A stretch of DNA of 41,648 bases from a virus: positions 18,078 to 59,725 of the IMG/VR virus record IMGVR_UViG_3300002223_000008; one strand, 5' to 3'. Positions 38,656-41,648 of this stretch are shown here, in pieces. Below the pieces are notes generated by a model. That model was given only the letters and a program-made list of their open reading frames with translations. It had not been told where the DNA came from and did not search any database. The position numbers and the translations under genes are program-made. The first letter of the stretch is position 1. Every line of letters begins with the position of its first letter.

Positions 38656-38683
38656 CAAAAAACCCGCCAGACTTCGGCGGGTT
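38656..38683 (-). terminator. Rho-independent terminator of the 217-aa gene
   Basis: On the minus strand AACCCGCC and GGCGGGTT pair (8 bp, 7-base loop) and are followed by TTTTTTG. It lies about 60 bases past the stop of the 217-aa gene, and would isolate that gene from the leftward late genes. Confidence 0.85.
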
Positions 38684-38740
38684 CCTTGTTACGGAATGCA
38701 GGACGATATGAGTTAGAACGTGAGAATCAGAACAACAAAA

Positions 38741-39394
38741 CTACTTCGCGGCACTCAAAGCCTGCTTGCGCTCGTTGGCCGCGATCATGGCCCGCTTGCG
38801 AGCCATCTGATACAACTGCTCGATTTGCCCATCCGTCAACGCGCCAAGCAGCGCGTTCAAGACTTCATCTCCGATATCAGCATCCCCGAGCTTGCCCTCT
38901 CGGATCACCTGATTGACCCACTTCCCGTCCGCGTTCTTAACGGCCATACTGATTGACGGGCCCACCGCCCCAACGAGCGCGGCAGTCTGGCCGCGCTTCG
39001 CGCTTGCCAGCTTCTTCTTGTTTTCCTTCGCCCATCGCTGGGCACCCCGCCGGATGATCTCCAGTGCCGGACGGATACGGGCGTCAGATGGCTTCTTCGC
39101 ACCGAGCAGAGCAGCCACAAACGTGTTGCCGGCCGATGCCATATTGCCGCCCCACTTCACGCCAAGCTCGGTTGCCAGGTTGACAACAGTCTCGCTGGCA
39201 ATGGCGTTCTGCAAGTGAAACGCAAACTCGCCGTGCTTGACGTAGAACGTAGACACTGCCCGATCCCGTGCCGCGACAAATTCGAGGCCACACGCCACAG
39301 CATCCTTCACAACTGCCGCCGTGAACTTCCGCGCCTTCAAGAGAAACGCATCGGAAACGGCAGCGGCTACTTCGAGTAGCTTTACCTTTGGCAT
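38741..39394 (-). CDS. Early-type hypothetical protein
   Basis: 217 residues, Ala-rich and helical (EVAAAVSDAFLLKARKFTAA, ALLGAKKPSDARIRPALEII), basic C-terminus (MARKRAMIAANERKQ). No domain recognised. It is the only gene between its own promoter (39484-39511) and terminator (38656-38683), so it is a single-gene unit, GC-richer than its neighbours. ATG 39394 has AAGGGG 8 bases upstream, partly inside a hairpin. Position suggests an early regulator or DNA-binding protein; this is inference. Confidence 0.6.
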   Translation of the reverse strand: MPKVKLLEVAAAVSDAFLLKARKFTAAVVKDAVACGLEFVAARDRAVSTFYVKHGEFAFHLQNAIASETVVNLATELGVKWGGNMASAGNTFVAALLGAKKPSDARIRPALEIIRRGAQRWAKENKKKLASAKRGQTAALVGAVGPSISMAVKNADGKWVNQVIREGKLGDADIGDEVLNALLGALTDGQIEQLYQMARKRAMIAANERKQALSAAK

Positions 39395-39395
39395 T

Positions 39396-39420
39396 GACAA
39401 ACCCCTTGTGTTGGTTTGTC
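39396..39420 (-). promoter_or_regulatory. Hairpin covering the ribosome site of the 217-aa gene
   Basis: GACAAACC and GGTTTGTC (8 bp, 9-base loop) lie just 1 base before the ATG. The AAGGGG ribosome site lies in the loop and stem end. If folded, it would reduce initiation until opened by a protein, small RNA or temperature. Confidence 0.5.
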
Positions 39421-39475
39421 CTGCATCCCATATTCAGTTTTCAAGTGCGACCACTTCAGGACGTGAATCCCTTAT

Positions 39476-39514
39476 CTACCTCTATCATACCACGTCAATA
39501 CTGAAAGTCAAGTG
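39476..39514 (-). promoter_or_regulatory. Leftward early promoter (TTGACT / TATGAT)
   Basis: TTGACT at 39511-39506 and TATGAT at 39489-39484, spacer 16, with an extended -10 (TGG before TATGAT). The 39-base block CACTTGACTT-N10-CGTGGTATGATA-N3-GTAG is the same, with the same spacing, as the rightward promoter. It drives the 217-aa gene. Confidence 0.75.
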
Positions 39515-39862
39515 CTTTCTTTTCTTCAATTCATACAGGCATGAATGCCAGGCTCGACTCTCGCCCGCGTATCCTCGCCCGATCATGTTCCTATTTTACC
39601 ACGCAATATGCCTGATTGCGCCCGTATGTGAAACCTGACTATGCAAAATGGCCATCTTCGGGGATCGGTAGTGCCATGCCTGTGTACCGCGTGCTCTTGG
39701 CTCAGGCTGAACGATCGGCATGGACAGGCTATCTCACTATGTCTTGGGGTGGGATCGTCTCGCTCAGTGCCACTGTGGCCCGTATACAGGCTAATTCATG
39801 CGTGGGTAGCGTGCTCTTGTCACAACGGGTTTAGAGACCATGATAAACTGTGTACAAAATAA
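39515..39862. other. Region between divergent promoters, mostly non-coding
   Basis: About 350 bases between the two promoters. A plus-strand frame from ATG 39676 (52 codons, YRVLLAQAERSAWTGYLTMS) is possible but has only a weak ribosome site and no clear promoter. An 11-base repeat GCGTGCTCTTG occurs twice. Nothing else firm is seen; it may hold operator sites for the twin promoters. Confidence 0.35.
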
Positions 39863-39901
39863 CACTTGACTTACACACTATTCGTGGTATAATATAAGTA
39901 G
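39863..39901 (+). promoter_or_regulatory. Rightward early promoter (TTGACT / TATAAT)
   Basis: TTGACT at 39866-39871 and TATAAT at 39888-39893 with a 16-base spacer and an extended -10 (TGG). It shares the conserved block with the leftward promoter. It is the strongest sigma70-like site in the window, and transcription should start near 39900. Confidence 0.85.
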
Positions 39902-39974
39902 GAGCATATATGCGGTTGGATGAAGGAACCAGATGAATCCTTCGGGATCGGGTCCTCTCCACGGATGATGCTCC
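39901..39974 (+). other. Structured leader with 5' helix and micro-ORFs
   Basis: GGAGCAT (39901-39907) pairs exactly with ATGCTCC (39968-39974), closing a 60-base loop that includes ATCC-TTCG-GGAT and GGTT/AACC hairpins. The transcript would start at the 5' arm. The GGAG of this arm is also the ribosome site of an 8-codon frame (ATG 39910). It is not a tRNA (no T arm). A leader or attenuator role is possible. Confidence 0.4.
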
Positions 39975-39998
39975 AAGATTGAATTCATGCTGGTGTGA

Positions 39999-40217
39999 AT
40001 GCAATCGCTCTGGTGGGCCCCGGGCCCGTCGCCCAGATTGTGGCGACCCGATCACGCTCTCGGGAGAGAGAGTCAGGATGAACCGGACAAGCACGACGTC
40101 CGGAACGGAAGGCACCTGACGTGGGAATCGGGCAGAGACAAGACCGGAGCTGGGGCACCACGTAGCGACTGGTGTTCTGGAACATGCTCTGGAGCCTGCG
40201 TTAATCTGCGGGGCTGA
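39999..40217 (+). CDS. Possible small early protein, weak support
   Basis: A 72-codon frame from ATG 39999, Arg/Trp/Gly/Pro-rich (SLWWAPGPSPRLWRPDHALG) with four Cys near the end (CSGTCSGACV). It follows overlapping micro-ORFs in the leader. There is no clear ribosome site, and alternative frames are also open, so it may not be a gene. Its GC-rich palindrome (GGGCCCCGGGCCC) suggests RNA structure instead. Confidence 0.25.
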   Translation: MQSLWWAPGPSPRLWRPDHALGRESQDEPDKHDVRNGRHLTWESGRDKTGAGAPRSDWCSGTCSGACVNLRG

Positions 40218-40265
40218 GTGCCGTGATTCGCTTCACGACACACGCAGATAGTCGCTCCGCCGGGT

Positions 40266-40463
40266 ATGACAACCGACAGCGGAGCGTGGTCCCAGGTGCC
40301 ATATCACCGTAGATCGTACACGTACGGCGCACGGGGTGGCGTGAAAATACCAACTCCCATTCCCTTCCCACTCAAGGCTGGTCAGTTCAACAGCCGAGGG
40401 ATGATCCTTCCGCTGACTCTCGGTGGTCAGTCGCTTCGCATCCGAGGAATGGATCAGGTATAA
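40266..40463 (+). CDS. Possible small early protein, weak support
   Basis: A 65-codon frame (ATG 40266) with Tyr/Arg/Gly-rich start and a hydrophobic/Gly C-terminus (RGMILPLTLGGQSLRIRGM). The ribosome site is weak (CCGGG only). A shorter start at ATG 40401 is possible. It is included as the most protein-like reading of this stretch, but is uncertain. Confidence 0.3.
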   Translation: MTTDSGAWSQVPYHRRSYTYGARGGVKIPTPIPFPLKAGQFNSRGMILPLTLGGQSLRIRGMDQV

Positions 40464-40538
40464 ATACAATGGAAGTCGCCGATATTGTTATCATAATAAC
40501 TCCGGCGATGGTCAGCAAATCAATAGATTAAATACCTG

Positions 40539-40604
40539 ATGATTGATGCTGCCTGGGTGCGCGATTCTCTGGCGCACGTATCTCGTCAATACATGAGTGA
40601 ATGA
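40539..40604 (+). CDS. 21-residue micro-ORF
   Basis: A 21-codon frame (AAWVRDSLAHVSRQYMSE) whose TGA overlaps the next ATG by ATGA, the coupling used elsewhere in this genome. Its own ribosome site is poor. Low confidence, listed because of the coupling. Confidence 0.25.
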   Translation: MIDAAWVRDSLAHVSRQYMSE

Positions 40605-40717
40605 TCACCATGCTCACAGAGGACATGTCACTCCTGCTCACGACCCACATGACCGACTGCATTCCCAGTGCGGCTTACGCTGAACACCCGCACTCTATTG
40701 CAGCGGAATCCACATAA
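40601..40717 (+). CDS. 38-residue micro-ORF ending at an RNA hairpin
   Basis: A 38-codon frame (MLTEDMSLLLTTHMTDCIPS...) coupled by ATGA to the previous one. Its TAA ends exactly where a stable hairpin (40717-40740) begins. No domain is seen. Low confidence. Confidence 0.3.
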   Translation: MITMLTEDMSLLLTTHMTDCIPSAAYAEHPHSIAAEST

Positions 40718-40835
40718 TCCCCATGCCTTCGGGCGGGGATACCCACGGAACGGGTACGGATTGGGGATGTGCATTGACATGAGTCGGTGCAAACAACAGG
40801 CGGCAGGTTGCTTTCAAAGGACCTGCCGCCTTTTT
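40717..40835 (+). ncRNA. Candidate structured RNA ending in a terminator
   Basis: ATCCCC...GCC-TTCG-GGC...GGGGAT (40717-40740) is a hairpin with a UUCG tetraloop. ACCC/GGGT (40741-40755) makes a second. The 10-bp terminator hairpin follows at 40799. No promoter could be seen before it, so it may be the 3' part of the rightward transcript rather than an independent RNA. Confidence 0.35.
40799..40835 (+). terminator. Rho-independent terminator, rightward
   Basis: GGCGGCAGGT (40799-40808) pairs exactly with ACCTGCCGCC (40821-40830), loop 12, followed by TTTTT. It lies 41 bases before the next gene, so it either ends the early transcript or acts as an antitermination point. Confidence 0.9.
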
Positions 40836-40875
40836 GCTATTCATCCACAGATGAATCAAAACAGGAGACTATCCC

Positions 40876-41031
40876 ATGGCACGAATCATCCGAGCCATCC
40901 GCAGCTGGTTCAGCTCATACGACGCCTCCGCCGTCTGGAACGACTGGAACACGGTCAAGGGACACGCAATGAAACGCGAGTGCTCCCGTCGCCTGCGCCA
41001 GCTGGAACGCGGGGTCATTCAGAAATTCTGA
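40876..41031 (+). CDS. 51-residue basic early protein
   Basis: 51 residues, Arg-rich with Trp (IIRAIRSWFSSYDASAVWND, CSRRLRQLERGVIQKF), preceded by AGGAG 8 bases before the ATG. Its TGA overlaps the next ATG by one base. It heads a run of four rightward genes. A nucleic-acid-binding or membrane-surface role is possible; no family is recognised. Confidence 0.55.
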   Translation: MARIIRAIRSWFSSYDASAVWNDWNTVKGHAMKRECSRRLRQLERGVIQKF

Positions 41032-41189
41032 TGAAATCCACACGACGAACGCCTGAACCGGGCAATGTTTGGGTTCTCACTTGTGCACAGTGTGGACATC
41101 GTCTTTACGCTCATGAAACAAGCACAGGTTGCACACAATGTGCGTGTGACGGATTCAGGAATCCTGACAACGATGGAGTTGAGCCATGA
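41031..41189 (+). CDS. 52-residue zinc-ribbon protein
   Basis: 52 residues with CAQCGHRL and CTQCACDG, a typical two-pair zinc ribbon (Cys-x2-Cys ... Cys-x2-Cys) at residues about 18-39. It starts one base into the previous stop and ends four bases into the next start (ATGA). Small zinc ribbons of early phage regions often bind host enzymes; no target can be named. Confidence 0.6.
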   Translation: MKSTRRTPEPGNVWVLTCAQCGHRLYAHETSTGCTQCACDGFRNPDNDGVEP

Positions 41190-41281
41190 ACAGCCCGCTC
41201 GTTGGCATCGGTGTTGTTCTTGTCGGATGCACAATCTTTTATGCGCTCCTCGGCATGCTGATTCAATGGGGGACCGGATGA
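41186..41281 (+). CDS. 31-residue single-span membrane peptide
   Basis: 31 residues, nearly one hydrophobic helix (LVGIGVVLVGCTIFYALLGM), with GGAGTTGAGCC before its ATG, which overlaps the zinc-ribbon stop by ATGA. A small inner-membrane peptide of phage type. Its exact job (host takeover, exclusion or lysis) is unknown. Confidence 0.6.
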   Translation: MNSPLVGIGVVLVGCTIFYALLGMLIQWGTG

Positions 41282-41293
41282 AAGGAGAAACGA

Positions 41294-41641
41294 ATGCCTG
41301 ATCGGGATGGGTATCCGACCGAAGAGGAATTGACGCGCATCCGTGAGTGGCCCATGGATGATCCACGCGGATGGCTCGCCTACATCAAGACCTGCTGGTG
41401 GGCCGCAGATTGGGGGTGGTCAGAACAGCATACGTGGCCCGACCCTGGACCTGGATCGGTCACCGAGTATCACATCTCAACGGCGGGGTGGTCCGGAAAC
41501 GAGGAGATCATCCGAGCCATGCGCGAGAACCCCAATCTTCTCTGGAGTCAGACGTGGGAGAGCGTGCGTCGAGGTGGGCACTACGTGTTTGCTGTACCCG
41601 ATGCTGTCGTGAGCGCCCAAGAAGGGGAAACGGGAGAATAA
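41294..41641 (+). CDS. Conserved-type small early phage protein
   Basis: 115 residues. DGYPTEEELTRIREWPMDDP near the start, then Trp-rich (CWWAADWGWSEQHTWPDP) and RGGHYVFAVPDAVVSAQ at the end. This opening is one I have seen in hypothetical phage proteins of early regions, function unknown. AAAGGAGAAACGA precedes the ATG. GGGAGAATAAA then precedes another ATG at 41643, so a further gene begins at the window edge. Confidence 0.65.
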   Translation: MPDRDGYPTEEELTRIREWPMDDPRGWLAYIKTCWWAADWGWSEQHTWPDPGPGSVTEYHISTAGWSGNEEIIRAMRENPNLLWSQTWESVRRGGHYVFAVPDAVVSAQEGETGE

Positions 41642-41648
41642 AATGAAC

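Noticed and set aside
39901-39974. A tRNA gene
   Set aside because: A 7-bp acceptor-like helix of correct size is present but no T arm, no plausible anticodon arm and no CCA end follow.
39910-40115. In-frame TGA between MRLDEGTR and a Cys-rich reading (CWCECNRSGG...PDCGDP), possible stop-codon readthrough or selenocysteine
   Set aside because: There is no recoding hairpin that I can support and the Cys-rich frame has its own stop soon after; it is more likely non-coding leader.
40668-41189. A long rightward frame of 173 codons starting at a GTG
   Set aside because: It runs straight through a strong terminator and its first two thirds are in poor context. Only its last 52 codons (from ATG 41031) form a convincing gene, so I used those.

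Overview
This window looks like a large piece of a tailed double-stranded DNA bacteriophage genome (or an integrated or environmental copy of one). From about 38.2 kb leftwards nearly every gene is on the minus strand. Many genes abut or overlap by 1-14 bases (ATGA, TGATG and TAATG junctions), and many have clear Shine-Dalgarno sites. The set contains a large terminase, a portal, a scaffold-like protein, a major capsid protein, a decoration-like protein, fibre or beta-helix proteins and a small lipoprotein of outer-spanin type. The lipobox protein suggests a diderm host. Promoters are sigma70-like (TTGACT / TATRAT) and terminators are rho-independent. Nothing in the sequence fixes the host further.

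Layout, right to left in late-gene order. (a) 39.4-41.6 kb is a divergent early-type control region. Two near-identical promoters drive a rightward set of tiny genes (zinc ribbon, 31-residue membrane peptide, 115-aa protein) and a leftward 217-aa gene. (b) 38.25-38.66 kb is a non-coding AT-rich block packed with AAGCTT palindromes and a perfect 15-bp inverted repeat, possibly an origin or regulatory region. (c) 35.9-38.2 kb holds an HNH endonuclease, small membrane proteins, a HELLH zincin-like gene with two in-frame hairpin elements, tRNA-Pro(UGG) and small proteins. (d) 29.4-35.9 kb holds polyvalent-type and zincin-like proteins, a metallophosphoesterase split by an intein, a lipoprotein, a PC4-like protein and a possible small terminase. 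(e) 18.2-29.4 kb is the packaging and head module: intein-containing large terminase, portal, Gly/Pro/Met-rich proteins, scaffold, capsid, a free LAGLIDADG endonuclease, decoration proteins and a LamG-like protein. (f) 4.2-18.1 kb is a 14-kb sugar and glycan cassette: glycosyltransferases, GDP-mannose 3,5-epimerase-like, nucleotide-sugar dehydrogenase-like, CDP-paratose-epimerase-like, methyltransferase-like and B12/radical-SAM proteins, interrupted by an HNH endonuclease and an intein. (g) 0-4.2 kb holds tandem small virion-type proteins, a coiled-coil protein and, past an abrupt GC rise near 2.5 kb, a beta-helix protein and the start of another gene.

The most striking points are these. First, an intein sits inside the radical-SAM iron-sulfur motif, so that the intein's own first cysteine occupies the position of the third cluster cysteine. 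Second, three inteins and three free homing-type endonucleases lie within about 31 kb. Third, a multi-enzyme glycan cassette lies between head/decoration genes and fibre-like genes, which suggests that the phage glycosylates its own virion or a host surface. Fourth, paired palindromic elements with compensatory stem changes sit inside a coding gene, beside a non-coding palindrome array. All functional calls are from reading motifs; no database search was possible.
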